DNA of 63,559 bases. Source: Massilia sp. CFBP 13721 (lineage in GTDB: Bacteria; Pseudomonadota; Gammaproteobacteria; Burkholderiales; Burkholderiaceae_D). The notes under the pieces were generated by a model. It saw nothing but the letters and a program-made list of their open reading frames with translations, was not told the DNA's origin and did no database searches. The position numbers and the translations under genes were made by a program. The DNA lies in NCBI RefSeq assembly GCF_014842025.1, contig NZ_JACYUY010000007.1:176666-240224 (forward strand), in the 5' to 3' direction. Below, piece by piece: positions 1 through 9,457 of this stretch (positions within the stretch are counted from its first letter, which is position 1; each line of letters starts with the position of its first letter).

Positions 1-228
1 GCCGAAGAAATGCTTTTCCATTTGCGTCGCCAGGTATTTGCGCGCGCGGTCGTCGGCCAGGTTCAGGCGGTTCTCGTTGATCAGCATGGTCTGGTGCTTG
101 AGCCAGCCCTGCCAGGCTTCCTTCGACACCGACAGGTACAGCTTCTTGCCCATTTCACCCGGCACGGGCGGGAAATCGAGTCCTTCGGCTTCCTTGTTGA
201 GTTTGACGCAGTGGACGGTACGGGCCAT
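1..228 (-). CDS. yggX: YggX family Fe(II)-trafficking / oxidative damage protection protein (partial)
   Basis: Seventy-six codons are visible from the ATG at 226-228; the gene runs off the left edge, so roughly the last 15 residues of this family (about 90 residues) are missing. The N-terminus [20 protein letters not shown], the GEMGKKLY segment and the [18 protein letters not shown] block are typical YggX signatures. YggX is a small cytoplasmic protein that protects Fe-S clusters from oxidative damage and has been linked to iron trafficking (family knowledge). It lies 37 bp downstream of argA on the same strand, so the two are probably cotranscribed. The start is preceded by GGAGCAACA, a reasonable ribosome binding site. 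Confidence 0.93.
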   Translation of the reverse strand, partial: MARTVHCVKLNKEAEGLDFPPVPGEMGKKLYLSVSKEAWQGWLKHQTMLINENRLNLADDRARKYLATQMEKHFFG

Positions 229-265
229 GTTGTTGCTCCTGATTCGGTATTGGGTAAAGGCGAGA

Positions 266-1579
266 TTATAAAGACTTGATGAAGACCTGTGACTTGCGCT
301 GCCAGTTATACATGTGCTGGCGGTCCTTCGGCAGGTCGTCCACGGTGGCTGGCTGGAAACCGCGCTTCTTGAACCAGTGCGCGGTGCGCGTGGTCAGCAC
401 GAACAGTTTGGTGAGGCCGGCGGCGCGCGCGCGGTTTTCCATGTGTTTCAAGATGCGTTCGCCGTCGCCCTGCGCCTGCACGTCCGGATTCACGGTCAGG
501 CAGGCCATCTCGCCCATTTTCGCGTCGGGGAAGGGATAGAGCGCGGCGCAGCCGAAGATCACGCCGTCGTGTTCGATCACCGAGAACTGCTCGATCTCGC
601 GTTCGATCAGCTCGCGCCCGCGATAGACCAGCGTGCCGTCGGCTTCCAATGGCTCGATCAGCTTGATAATTCCGCCGACGTCCTCAATTGTGGCTTGTCT
701 CAGGCTTTCCAGGTTCTCGTGGCTGATCATCGTGCCCACGCCGTCGTGGGTGAACAGTTCGAGCAGGGCCGAGCCATCCATCTCGAAGGGCACGATGTGG
801 GCGCGGTCGACGCCGCTGTTGCAGGCCTTGATCGCATGGCGCAGGTAGAAGGCGGCGTCGGGCGGCAGGAAGTTCGCCTGCAGTACGGCCTCGGCCTGGT
901 GCGACGACAGTTCGCGGATCTCGGTGCCGGCGGCGTCCGACATCATCGGCGTTTCGGTAATGTAGATCAGCTTGTCGGCATGGAGGGCGATCGCGGCGGC
1001 GGCGGCCACGTCTTCCATCGTCAGGTTGAACACTTCGCCGGTCGGCGAAAAGCCGAGCGGGGAGAGCAGCACCAGATTGTCTTCGGTCTGCAGGATCGGC
1101 GCGATCTTCTCGGCCGAGATCTTGCGCGTCACGCCCGTCAATTCGTAATCGACGCCGTCGATCACGCCAAGCGGACGCGCCACCACGAAATTACCGGACA
1201 CAATGCTGATCTGGGCATTCGACATCGGCGTGTTCGGCAAGCCCTGGCTGAACGCGGCTTCGATATCGAGGCGCAGTTCGCCGGCTGCTTCCTTGGCGCA
1301 TTCCATGGCCGCGGTGTCGGTAATGCGCACGCCGTTATGGAAGCGTCCTTCGACGTTACGCAGGCCAAGCTGCTCGGCCACTTGCGGACGCGAGCCATGC
1401 ACCAGCACGATGCGGATGCCGAGTGCGACGAGCAGGGACAGGTCTTGCGCGAGTACCGGCAAGGCGCCGGCGGCGACCAGTTCGCCGGGAAAAGCAACGA
1501 CAAATGTCTTGCCGCCAAAGGCATGAATATACGGCGCGACAGAGCGCAGCCACTGGACGAATTGGGTAGGGTTTTCCAT
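266..1579 (-). CDS. argA: Amino-acid N-acetyltransferase (N-acetylglutamate synthase)
   Basis: The 437-residue product catalyses the first step of arginine synthesis, acetyl-CoA plus glutamate to N-acetylglutamate. An N-terminal amino-acid-kinase-like domain (about residues 1-280, with [10 protein letters not shown] and the [15 protein letters not shown] segment) is followed by a C-terminal GNAT acetyltransferase domain (about 290-437, with [15 protein letters not shown] and [14 protein letters not shown]). This is the classical ArgA layout, and E. coli ArgA has 443 residues. The [21 protein letters not shown] start is preferred. The open frame continues upstream, but a start at 1654 would overlap the divergent hrpA gene, and MRQ at 1588 is a possible alternative. 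yggX follows on the same strand. Feedback inhibition by arginine is expected from the family. Confidence 0.95.
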   Translation of the reverse strand: MENPTQFVQWLRSVAPYIHAFGGKTFVVAFPGELVAAGALPVLAQDLSLLVALGIRIVLVHGSRPQVAEQLGLRNVEGRFHNGVRITDTAAMECAKEAAGELRLDIEAAFSQGLPNTPMSNAQISIVSGNFVVARPLGVIDGVDYELTGVTRKISAEKIAPILQTEDNLVLLSPLGFSPTGEVFNLTMEDVAAAAAIALHADKLIYITETPMMSDAAGTEIRELSSHQAEAVLQANFLPPDAAFYLRHAIKACNSGVDRAHIVPFEMDGSALLELFTHDGVGTMISHENLESLRQATIEDVGGIIKLIEPLEADGTLVYRGRELIEREIEQFSVIEHDGVIFGCAALYPFPDAKMGEMACLTVNPDVQAQGDGERILKHMENRARAAGLTKLFVLTTRTAHWFKKRGFQPATVDDLPKDRQHMYNWQRKSQVFIKSL

Positions 1580-1634
1580 TTGCCGCATTATAATTCGCTG
1601 CGCGACTTGCGCACCAAATACCTCGTAAAAATCA

Positions 1635-4600
1635 ATGTCAGAACAGAGTAACAAGCCTGCGCCGAGCGCGGCGCGCGCAGCAGTCCCAGCCAGTCAAGAT
1701 CAGCAGCCGCGTGAGCGCGGAGAGCTGCGTGCGCCGATGACGCAAACGCCGGAATTAGGCGCGAAACGCGAGCAGCGCCATGCCGGCGAAAGAGGCCCGC
1801 GTGGGCAACGGGGCCAGCAGCCACAAGGCGAGCGCGTTTCGGGCGATCGTGCCCCGGGCGAAGCTGCGCAGCGCGCAGCGCGTGCACCGCGTCCGCAAGG
1901 CGAGGGCGATGCGGCGCGCCAGCAGGGTGAGCGGGCCACGGGCGAACGCGCGCCGCGCGAACGCAAGCCGCGCGACGAGAGCAGGGCGCCACGTGCGCCG
2001 CGCGTACAGACGCCGCTGCCGCCGATTACCTATCCCGAAGATTTACCGGTCTCAGGCCGGCGCGAAGAGATCGCCAAGGCGCTGGTCGAGAACCAGGTCA
2101 TCATCGTCTCCGGCGAAACCGGCTCCGGCAAGACCACGCAGCTGCCGAAGATCTGCCTGCAGCTGGGCCGCGGCGAAAAGGGCCTGATCGGCCACACCCA
2201 GCCGCGCCGTATCGCCGCATCGTCCACTGCGAAACGCATCGCGCAGGAGATCGGCACGCCGCTGGGCGAACACGTCGGCTACAAGGTGCGCTTCAACGAC
2301 ACGCTGCAGCCGGGCGCTTCGATCAAGCTGATGACCGACGGTATCCTGCTGGCCGAAACCCAGACCGACCCGCTGCTCAAGGCCTACGATACGATCATCA
2401 TCGACGAGGCCCACGAACGCAGCCTGAACATCGACTTCCTGCTCGGCTACCTGAAGCAGCTGCTGCCGCGCCGCCCCGACCTGAAGGTGATCATCACTTC
2501 GGCGACGATCGACGCCGAACGCTTCGCACGCCATTTTGCGCGCGCGGACGGCAAGCCGGCGCCGGTGATCGAGGTCTCGGGCCGCCTGTACAAGGTCGAA
2601 GTCCGTTATCGTCCGGTCGACCGCGACCCGGTCATCGTGGGCAGTGGTGTCGACAACAAGCCACTCCCGAAAGCCCAGCAAGCGCGCGAAAAACGCGACC
2701 TGATGGACGCCGTGGTCGACGGCGTCGATGAACTGTGCCGCCTGGGCCAGGGCGACGTGCTGGTCTTCCTGCCGGGCGAGCGCGAAATCCGCGACTGCGC
2801 CGAAGCATTGAGAAAACACCATCCGCCGCACGTCGAGATCCTGCCGCTGTTTGCGCGACTGTCGGTCGAAGAGCAGGACCGCGTGTTCCGCACGACCAAC
2901 GCGCGCCGCATCGTGCTGGCGACGAACGTGGCCGAAACTTCGCTGACGGTGCCGGGCATCCGCTACGTGGTCGATGCCGGCCTGGCGCGCGTCAAACGCT
3001 ACAGCTTCCGCAACAAGGTCGAGCAGCTGCAGGTGGAACCGATCGCGCAGTCGGCGGCGAACCAGCGCGCCGGCCGTTGCGGCCGCGTCGCCGACGGCGT
3101 CTGCATCCGCCTGTACGAAGAAGACGATTTCAACCAGCGTCCGAAGTTCACCGATCCCGAGATCCTGCGCTCCTCGCTGGCGGCCGTCATCCTGCGCATG
3201 AAGTCGCTGCACCTGACCGACGTCGAGACCTTCCCCTTCATCGAGCCGCCGCAGGGCCGCGCGATCGCCGACGGTTATCAATTGCTGCAGGAAGTCGGCG
3301 CGGTCGACGAGACCAACGAACTGACGCCGCTGGGCCGCAAGCTGGCGAGACTGCCGCTCGACCCGCGCGTGGGCCGCATGATCCTCGCGTCGCTGGACAA
3401 CAACTGCCTCACCGAGATGCTGATCATCGCCTCGGCGCTGTCGGTACAGGATCCGCGCGACCGGCCGATGGAATACCAGCAGCAGGCCGACGAAAAGCAT
3501 AAAAAATTCGCCGACGAGAAGTCCGAGTTCCTCAGCTTTATCAAGATCTGGAACTGGTTCGAGGACGCGATCGAACACAAGAAAACCAACCGCCTGCTGC
3601 AGGAAAACTGCCGCGCCAACTTCCTGTCGCAGGTGCGCCTGCGCGAGTGGCGCGACGTGCATTCGCAACTCTTGACCATCGTGCGCGAGCAGGGCTGGCG
3701 CCTGAACGAATCGCCCGCGACTTACGACCAGCTGCACCTGGCGCTGTTGACCGGCCTGCTGGGGAACATCGGCTTCAAGGCCGAGGACGAACCGGGCGGC
3801 GCCTATCTGGGCGCGCGCGGCATCAAGTTCCACATCTGGCCGGGCTCTTCGCTGACCAAGAAGCCGGGGCGCTGGATCATGGCGGCGGAACTGGTCGAGA
3901 CCACGCGCCTGTACGCGCGCTGTATCGCGCAGATCCAGCCCGAATGGGTCGAAAAGGTGGGCGCACACCTCTTGAAAAAATCCTGGGGCGAGCCGCGCTG
4001 GGAAAAGAAACCGGCGCAGGTATCGGCGCTGGAACGCGCGACCCTGTACGGCATCGTCGTCTACAGCGGGCGCCGCATCAACCACGCGCTGCACAACCCG
4101 ATTGAAGCGCGCGAGATCTTCATTCGCGATGCGCTGGTGGCCGGCGACTACGAGACGCGCCAGCAGTTTTATGCGCACAACCACAAGCTCGTAAAAGAGA
4201 TCGAGAACCTCGAGCACAAGTCGCGCCGCCAGGACGTGCTGGTCGACGACCAGCTGATCGCCGCCTTTTATGACGCCGAGATCCCGCACGATGTGGTGAA
4301 CGGCGCCGGCTTCGAGAAGTGGTACAAGGACGCGGCGCGCGACAACCCGAAGCTGCTGTTCCTGAACCGCGAAGAGCTGATGCGGCACGAGGCGGCGGGC
4401 GTCACGACGGAACTGTTCCCGAAGACGATGAACGTCACCGGCATCGAGATGGGGCTGTCGTACCACTTCGAGCCGGGCAGTCCGCGCGATGGCGTGACGC
4501 TATCCGTGCCGCTGTTCGCGTTGAACCAGATCCCGCAAGAGCGCGCGGCCTGGCTGGTGCCGGGCATGCTGAAGGAAAAAGTGCACCTGATGCTCAAGTC

Positions 4601-5912
4601 CCTGCCGCAAAAGCTGCGCCGCCACTGCGTGCCGCTGCCGGACTACGCGGCGCGTTTCGTTGAGCGCATCCACGCGGCGAATGCTTTCGGGCGCGGCGAC
4701 CTGGTCGACGTGCTGATCCTCGACGTGCGCGCGCAGACCGGCGTGAACGTACTGACGGGCGACTTCAAGCTGGAGACGCTGCCGACCCACTTGTTCATGA
4801 ATTTCAAGATCATCGACGAACACGGGCGCCAGCTCGAGATGGGGCGCAACCTGGCCGGCCTGCAGGCGGAACTCGGCAGCCAGGCGCGCGAGAGCTTCCA
4901 GAAGATGGCGGAGGCGACGCCGGCGGCAGTGGGGACCCTACGCGCGAACGTGGCCACGCCCGCGGCATGGGGCGCAGGCAGGAACGCTGCGCCGATCGCC
5001 GTGGCTGCACCGGGGGCGAAGGGGAAAGGTGCACCTGCGCCGCAGGCTCCAGCACCTGCCGTCAGCCAGCACACCAATCTCACCAGCTGGACCTTCGGCG
5101 AACTGCCCGAGCTGTTGGAGATCAACCAGGGCAAGCTGACCCTGATCGGTTTCCCGGCCCTGGTCGACAAGGGCACGCACTGCGACCTCGAAGTCTTCGA
5201 CGACCCGAATGTGGCGGCGCGCACCCACCGTATCGGCCTGCGCCGCCTGTTCGCGCTGCAGCTGAAAGATCAACTCAAATTCGCGGAAAAGAACATCCCC
5301 GGCCTGCAGGGCATGGGCATGCAGTTCATGACGGTCGGCTCGCAGGAAGAGCTGCGCGACCAGATCGTGCAAAAGGCGATCGACATCGCGTGCCTGCAGG
5401 ATCCGCTGCCGCATGACGCCGCCTCGTTCAACAAGCGCAAGGACGAGGGCAAGGGCCGCATTGGTCTGCTCATCAACGAGATCGCGCGCCTGGTCGGTTC
5501 GATCCTGTCCGAATTCCACGGCATGCCCAAGCGCCTGAACGGTCTGGCGGCGCCGGTCGCGGCTGACATGCAGGCGCAGCTGGCGGGACTGGTCCATAAA
5601 CGCTTCATCGCCGACAACGAGTACAGCCAGCTGGCGCACTTCCCGCGTTATCTGAAGGCGATGAACGTGCGCCTGGAAAAGTTGCGCGGCAATCCATCGC
5701 GCGATGCGCAGCTGATGGCCGAATGGCAGAATGCCGCCAGCCAGTGGCAGCGGATTTCGAAGCAGGCCGGCAAGGTCAACGACCCGCGCATGACCGAGTT
5801 CCGCTGGATGCTGGAAGAACTGCGCGTCTCGCTGTTTGCCCAGGAGTTGCGCACGCCGATGCCGGTGTCGGCCAAGCGGCTGCAGAAGGTGTGGGAGTCG
5901 ATGATTCGGTAA
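1635..5912 (+). CDS. hrpA: ATP-dependent RNA helicase HrpA (DEAH box)
   Basis: A 1425-residue DEAH-box RNA helicase. The P-loop GETGSGKTTQLPK is near residue 160, the DEAHERSLNIDFLLGYLK Walker B/DEAH motif near 257, motif III SATID near 290 and motif VI NQRAGRCGR near 475. Helicase-associated and OB-fold domains follow, then the long C-terminal DUF3418 region typical of HrpA. E. coli HrpA is about 1300 residues. The extra length is an Arg/Gly/Glu-rich, probably disordered N-terminal extension of about 130 residues and an Ala/Pro/Gly-rich insert near 1095-1145. HrpA resolves stalled ribosomes or mRNA structure and acts in mRNA processing in enterobacteria (family knowledge). It is divergent from argA with 55 bp between the starts. 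Confidence 0.96.
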   Translation: MSEQSNKPAPSAARAAVPASQDQQPRERGELRAPMTQTPELGAKREQRHAGERGPRGQRGQQPQGERVSGDRAPGEAAQRAARAPRPQGEGDAARQQGERATGERAPRERKPRDESRAPRAPRVQTPLPPITYPEDLPVSGRREEIAKALVENQVIIVSGETGSGKTTQLPKICLQLGRGEKGLIGHTQPRRIAASSTAKRIAQEIGTPLGEHVGYKVRFNDTLQPGASIKLMTDGILLAETQTDPLLKAYDTIIIDEAHERSLNIDFLLGYLKQLLPRRPDLKVIITSATIDAERFARHFARADGKPAPVIEVSGRLYKVEVRYRPVDRDPVIVGSGVDNKPLPKAQQAREKRDLMDAVVDGVDELCRLGQGDVLVFLPGEREIRDCAEALRKHHPPHVEILPLFARLSVEEQDRVFRTTNARRIVLATNVAETSLTVPGIRYVVDAGLARVKRYSFRNKVEQLQVEPIAQSAANQRAGRCGRVADGVCIRLYEEDDFNQRPKFTDPEILRSSLAAVILRMKSLHLTDVETFPFIEPPQGRAIADGYQLLQEVGAVDETNELTPLGRKLARLPLDPRVGRMILASLDNNCLTEMLIIASALSVQDPRDRPMEYQQQADEKHKKFADEKSEFLSFIKIWNWFEDAIEHKKTNRLLQENCRANFLSQVRLREWRDVHSQLLTIVREQGWRLNESPATYDQLHLALLTGLLGNIGFKAEDEPGGAYLGARGIKFHIWPGSSLTKKPGRWIMAAELVETTRLYARCIAQIQPEWVEKVGAHLLKKSWGEPRWEKKPAQVSALERATLYGIVVYSGRRINHALHNPIEAREIFIRDALVAGDYETRQQFYAHNHKLVKEIENLEHKSRRQDVLVDDQLIAAFYDAEIPHDVVNGAGFEKWYKDAARDNPKLLFLNREELMRHEAAGVTTELFPKTMNVTGIEMGLSYHFEPGSPRDGVTLSVPLFALNQIPQERAAWLVPGMLKEKVHLMLKSLPQKLRRHCVPLPDYAARFVERIHAANAFGRGDLVDVLILDVRAQTGVNVLTGDFKLETLPTHLFMNFKIIDEHGRQLEMGRNLAGLQAELGSQARESFQKMAEATPAAVGTLRANVATPAAWGAGRNAAPIAVAAPGAKGKGAPAPQAPAPAVSQHTNLTSWTFGELPELLEINQGKLTLIGFPALVDKGTHCDLEVFDDPNVAARTHRIGLRRLFALQLKDQLKFAEKNIPGLQGMGMQFMTVGSQEELRDQIVQKAIDIACLQDPLPHDAASFNKRKDEGKGRIGLLINEIARLVGSILSEFHGMPKRLNGLAAPVAADMQAQLAGLVHKRFIADNEYSQLAHFPRYLKAMNVRLEKLRGNPSRDAQLMAEWQNAASQWQRISKQAGKVNDPRMTEFRWMLEELRVSLFAQELRTPMPVSAKRLQKVWESMIR

Positions 5913-5965
5913 AGACCGATTGCGCCTGCGCGCGAGCTTCGGGGCGAGGCGCGTTACGTTATTCC

Positions 5966-6202
5966 TTATTTGATCCTTGACGTGCTATCACTCGGAACGC
6001 ACACGGCCGACAGGGAATACAAGGGTTGCGGTCCCATGTTTTCAAGCTTCGGGCGGGCTGCCAGGACATCGGCCTTCCAGGCCGCGGCAGCGCGCCGGCA
6101 CGCCAATTCGTCACGGAATTCGAGCGTCTGCATCGACGACGACACGTCGCCACCGGCCGGCTCTTGCCGCCAAAGCGCCATGGTCAGGATCAGGTAATAC
6201 AT
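5966..6202 (-). CDS. Small conserved-looking hypothetical protein, 78 aa
   Basis: Starts with MYYLILTMALWRQEPAGGDV and ends in a segment with SLSAVCVPSD. GGGAGA lies 8 bases before the ATG at 6200-6202, which favours this start over the longer upstream one (M at 6262). There is a short hydrophobic N-terminus, two cysteines, and an Ala-rich middle that looks helical (ELACRRAAAAWKADVLAARPK). No family is recognised. The codon composition is normal for the region. It stands alone, convergent with hrpA and tandem with no obvious partner. Possibly a small exported or membrane-associated protein. It is believable as a gene mainly because of the ribosome binding site and the protein-like composition. 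Confidence 0.55.
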   Translation of the reverse strand: MYYLILTMALWRQEPAGGDVSSSMQTLEFRDELACRRAAAAWKADVLAARPKLENMGPQPLYSLSAVCVPSDSTSRIK

Positions 6203-6343
6203 CGATGTCTCCCGGCTTTGACAATTTTCCTGGAGTCTTGCGTCTTGAAAAAAATCCGTCAACTGGACGTTGACGGATAAACACGTTGGAAACTACATCG
6301 GAGACACTGCACTGTAACCGGTGAAGATGTCAGGGCAATGACA

Positions 6344-6943
6344 TCACCTGGGGTTGGGCCGGCGCAGCCGCACCGCGCCGGCGAGTCCGAACCCGGCCAG
6401 CAGCAGGGCCAGCGATCCCGGTTCCGGCACCTCTGCCGCGCCCTCGAAGCTCAGGTCGTCCATCGCGTACGATGCCTGGAAGCCGCTGGACACGACGATC
6501 GCATCGATCGCGCTGCCCCAGCCGGCAGAAAGGTAAGCGGGCGCGTCCGACAGTTGCAGCGCAGCCGAACTGGCGACCAGCTGGCCGGCGGCATACAAGT
6601 CGAAACGCACGCTGCTGTCGCTGTAACCGGAAAACCAGGCGCCGTTGAAGACGGTGGGCACGAGAAAACGGATGGTGCTGGCGGCCGGTCCGCCGTCGAT
6701 CCAGTCCGTGGTCACGCGTCCCTGGCCGGAATGCGCCGTGAACGGCGCCTGTTCGCTGGTGAAGACGGACAGGCCCGAGCTCGACCAGTCCAGTCCACCG
6801 TAGTTGCCAGGTACGGAAGAAAATTCGTCCGGGCCGACGATGTCGTCGAAGGTCAACACGGTTGCCGAGGCGAAGGGTGCGCACAGCGCAAGGGCGACGC
6901 CCGCGGCAAAGCTGCGGACGAAGTTGCGAATATTCGGATGCAT
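6344..6943 (-). CDS. PEP-CTERM sorting domain-containing exported protein, 199 aa
   Basis: The N-terminus is a Sec signal peptide (MHPNIRNFVRSFAAGVALAL, cleavage after about ASA). The C-terminus carries VPEPGSLALLLAGFGLAGAV followed by basic RLRRPN, the classic PEP-CTERM signal: VPEP motif, membrane helix and basic tail, recognised by an exosortase. The middle (about residues 25-165), with TFDDIVGPDEFSS, GGLDWSS and SYAMDDLSFEG, resembles extracellular beta-sandwich proteins of the PEP-CTERM set with a conserved DDLSFE-like end. It is probably surface-anchored or released with exopolysaccharide. The open frame extends upstream to 7231 inside the phospholipase gene, but the signal peptide fixes the start at 6943. 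The exosortase is not in this window. Confidence 0.85.
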   Translation of the reverse strand: MHPNIRNFVRSFAAGVALALCAPFASATVLTFDDIVGPDEFSSVPGNYGGLDWSSSGLSVFTSEQAPFTAHSGQGRVTTDWIDGGPAASTIRFLVPTVFNGAWFSGYSDSSVRFDLYAAGQLVASSAALQLSDAPAYLSAGWGSAIDAIVVSSGFQASYAMDDLSFEGAAEVPEPGSLALLLAGFGLAGAVRLRRPNPR

Positions 6944-7008
6944 GACATTCCTTTGACTATGTGATTGGAAAGGCGGTAGCCGGCTTTGCGCCGGCTGCGT
7001 CTTCATGG

Positions 7009-9252
7009 TCAGGCCTGGCCCAGGGCCGGGTCGCTGACCGTATGGCGGCCGGTTTCGACGCGGCCGGCGAAGCGCCGCAGGTAGTCGGGCTGGCTGGAGA
7101 CCGTGGCGCTGAGGTCGTACCAATAGCCATTGCTCGCCACCGGAATGCGCACGACCAGTTCGCTGCGTGGCGCAAGCGTGTGGAGCTGCCTCAGCGGCGT
7201 GTAGGCATTCGCGGCCAGGCTGAAGGTACAAGGCGCGCTACCGGTGTTCACCAGGCGCAGCAGCAATTCGCCGTTACTGGCGTCGGACCGCACTTGCACC
7301 TCCGGACGTGGCTGGCCGGCCGCGACGGCGCGCAGGGCGCTGCCGGTGAAGTGACGGTGATAGCCGTTCGGCCCCAGCACCCACAAATCGTAGGCGCCGC
7401 CGACTGCGGGCGTCCAGCTGTCCGACAGCGATTTGCCCGATTCGACGGTGTAACGGCGCGGTATGGCCGCCAGGTTCTTGCGGTCGTACACATGGAACAC
7501 GGCGCCCTGGCGGCCGGTATTGATGAAGTTCAGCGCCACCCGCACGGACGCCATCGTGGCGCCGGGCTGCACTTCGCAGGTGGTCGCCAGTTCATACGGC
7601 AGCGCGCGCGACGGCCGCGTGCCCACGGCCTGCACCGGCAGCTTCGGCGCAGCGGGCGGCGCAATCTGCGCCAGGCGCTGCTGTGCGGCACGCAGGGCGT
7701 CGGCCTGGCTGCGGGTTCTGCGCCCCTGCAATACCGGCAATACCTCGCTGTTCGGCGTTGCAAAGTTGAACGCGCTGGTGAGGTCGCCGCAGACCGCGCG
7801 GCGGAATGGGCTGATGTTCGGCTCGCGCACACCGAAACGCGCCTCCAGGAAACGCAGCACCGACGTGTGGTCGAACACCTGCGAATTGACCCAGCCGCCG
7901 CGGCTCCATGGCGAAATCACATACATCGGCACCCGCGGACCGGGCCCGTAGACGCGGCCATCCGCAGCCGGCTGCCTGGTGCTCCCTTGAGGCCGGGGAT
8001 GCGTGTAGTACTCGGGTCCCATATCCGCCTGCGCCAGCGTGGTCTTGCCGGCGTAGCCGCCCTTGCCGTCGGGTGAAGGGGCGGAGGGCGACGGCACGTG
8101 GTCGAAATAGCCGTCGTTCTCGTCGAAGTTGACGATCAGCACAGTCTTGCTCCAGACCTCGGGGTTGGCCGTCAATGCGTCGATGACCTCCTGCAGGAAC
8201 CAGGAGCCCTGCACCGGGCTCGATGGGCCAGGATGCTCGCAGTAGATCGACGGTGCGTTCATCCACGACACCTGCGGCAGCTTGCCCTCGCGGATGTCGC
8301 GCTTGAACGCGTCCAGGTACTGCTCGGGCTGGGTGCCCGGCAAGGTGTTGGCGATGCCCTTGTACAGCGGGTTGTTGGCGTTGTCGGTCGCCGCATCGTA
8401 GGCGTGGTAGGGCAGGACCTGGCCGGTGTTGGTATAGGGCTGGCCTGGTGCACCGCCGCTGGAGACGGGGTAGCCCGACGCGATGTTGGCGCGCTTGAAC
8501 TGGCGGAACGCGCCCAGCATGTTGTCGCCCCATTCATCGGGCATGTTCTGGTAACTGATCCAGCGCACGCCGGCCGCCTCGAGGCGTTCGGCATAGGTGG
8601 TCCAGGTATAGCCTGTGTTCACGCCGCTGGGCAGGCCGTCGATGGCATCCCATTCGTTGCTGACGAACGCCGTGCCGGTGGGTACCGCGCCGTTGGTGCC
8701 GGTCAGGAAGAACGAGCGGTTCGCATCGGTCCCCGTGTGCATCGAGCAGTGGTAGGCATCGCACACCGTAAAAGCATTGGCCAACGCGAAATGGAAGGGA
8801 ATTTCGGCTTCCTTGAAGTGGCCCATCGAGATGGGATTCTTGTAGCGCGGCCATTGGTCCATGCGGCCGTTGTCCCAGGCTTGCTGGCTGTCGTTCCAGT
8901 CATGCGGCGTACCGTTGGCGCGCTGCGCGTTGCCGACGCTGCCGTCCAGGTGGAAGGGCATCATCAGATTGCCGTTCGCCATGCGCTGTTGCCACACGTT
9001 GCGGCCTTCCGGCAGGGGGATGGGGAAGCGGTCCCCGAATCCGCGCACGCCGGCGAGCGTGCCGAAATAATGGTCGAACGCGCGGTTCTCCTGCATCAGG
9101 ATTACTACGTGCTCGACGTCGCGAATGGTACCCGTCACGTTGTTGGCGGGGATGGCAAGCGCGCGCTGGATCGCCGGCGGGAAAGCGGCATACGTGCCGG
9201 CCGCGATACCTGCGCGGGCACTGTTTCGCAAGAAACTTCGTCGTGAGGTCAT
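7009..9252 (-). CDS. Phosphocholine-specific phospholipase C (Tat-exported)
   Basis: The 747-residue protein begins with a twin-arginine signal (MTSRRSFLRNSARAGIAAGT) and is therefore expected to be folded before export. The phosphoesterase domain follows at once (VEHVVILMQENRAFDHYFG, near residues 44-62), with later metal/active-site segments DAYHCSMHTGTDANR and VNFDENDGYFDHVPSP. Two C-terminal DUF756 repeats (about 540-640 and 650-735) complete the PlcN/PlcH architecture. The enzymes hydrolyse phosphatidylcholine or sphingomyelin to diacylglycerol or ceramide and phosphocholine, so they scavenge phosphate (family knowledge). A Pho-box-like pair of direct repeats lies about 105 bp upstream on the coding strand, which fits phosphate-starvation control. 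It is divergent from the DsbD-like gene. Confidence 0.93.
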   Translation of the reverse strand: MTSRRSFLRNSARAGIAAGTYAAFPPAIQRALAIPANNVTGTIRDVEHVVILMQENRAFDHYFGTLAGVRGFGDRFPIPLPEGRNVWQQRMANGNLMMPFHLDGSVGNAQRANGTPHDWNDSQQAWDNGRMDQWPRYKNPISMGHFKEAEIPFHFALANAFTVCDAYHCSMHTGTDANRSFFLTGTNGAVPTGTAFVSNEWDAIDGLPSGVNTGYTWTTYAERLEAAGVRWISYQNMPDEWGDNMLGAFRQFKRANIASGYPVSSGGAPGQPYTNTGQVLPYHAYDAATDNANNPLYKGIANTLPGTQPEQYLDAFKRDIREGKLPQVSWMNAPSIYCEHPGPSSPVQGSWFLQEVIDALTANPEVWSKTVLIVNFDENDGYFDHVPSPSAPSPDGKGGYAGKTTLAQADMGPEYYTHPRPQGSTRQPAADGRVYGPGPRVPMYVISPWSRGGWVNSQVFDHTSVLRFLEARFGVREPNISPFRRAVCGDLTSAFNFATPNSEVLPVLQGRRTRSQADALRAAQQRLAQIAPPAAPKLPVQAVGTRPSRALPYELATTCEVQPGATMASVRVALNFINTGRQGAVFHVYDRKNLAAIPRRYTVESGKSLSDSWTPAVGGAYDLWVLGPNGYHRHFTGSALRAVAAGQPRPEVQVRSDASNGELLLRLVNTGSAPCTFSLAANAYTPLRQLHTLAPRSELVVRIPVASNGYWYDLSATVSSQPDYLRRFAGRVETGRHTVSDPALGQA

Positions 9253-9357
9253 AACGTTTTATGTGAGAACGTTGGGAGGACGCGCGTCTGCAACGCGTGT
9301 GGCCGGGTTGTGCCCATGCCGATATGGCTGAGGACTGCGCCAGCGTAAACCGCATAC

Positions 9358-9375
9358 ATGACGACCCCATGACAG
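9358..9375 (-). promoter_or_regulatory. Candidate Pho box upstream of phospholipase C
   Basis: On the minus strand the sequence reads CTGTCAT-GGGG-TCGTCAT, two 7-bp repeats separated by 4 bp. This is the spacing and core of a PhoB box (CTGTCAT-N4-CTGTCAT). The first half matches the consensus completely and the second in five of seven positions. It is about 105 bp upstream of the phospholipase start. Secreted phospholipases of this type belong to the Pho regulon in Pseudomonas, so site and gene make sense together. The functional assignment is inference. Confidence 0.5.
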
Positions 9376-9457
9376 CGCAGCGTCCAATTCGATTGCTCGA
9401 CGATACCCAACGTGTTAATTTGCATGCGACTGCCGACCCACCTTCCTCGACACTCGC

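Noticed and set aside
2052..4466. 804-codon open frame on the minus strand inside hrpA
   Set aside because: Mirror of a GC-rich real gene; composition rich in Arg, Gln, Val and Asp with no domain, and hrpA motifs are unambiguous on the plus strand.
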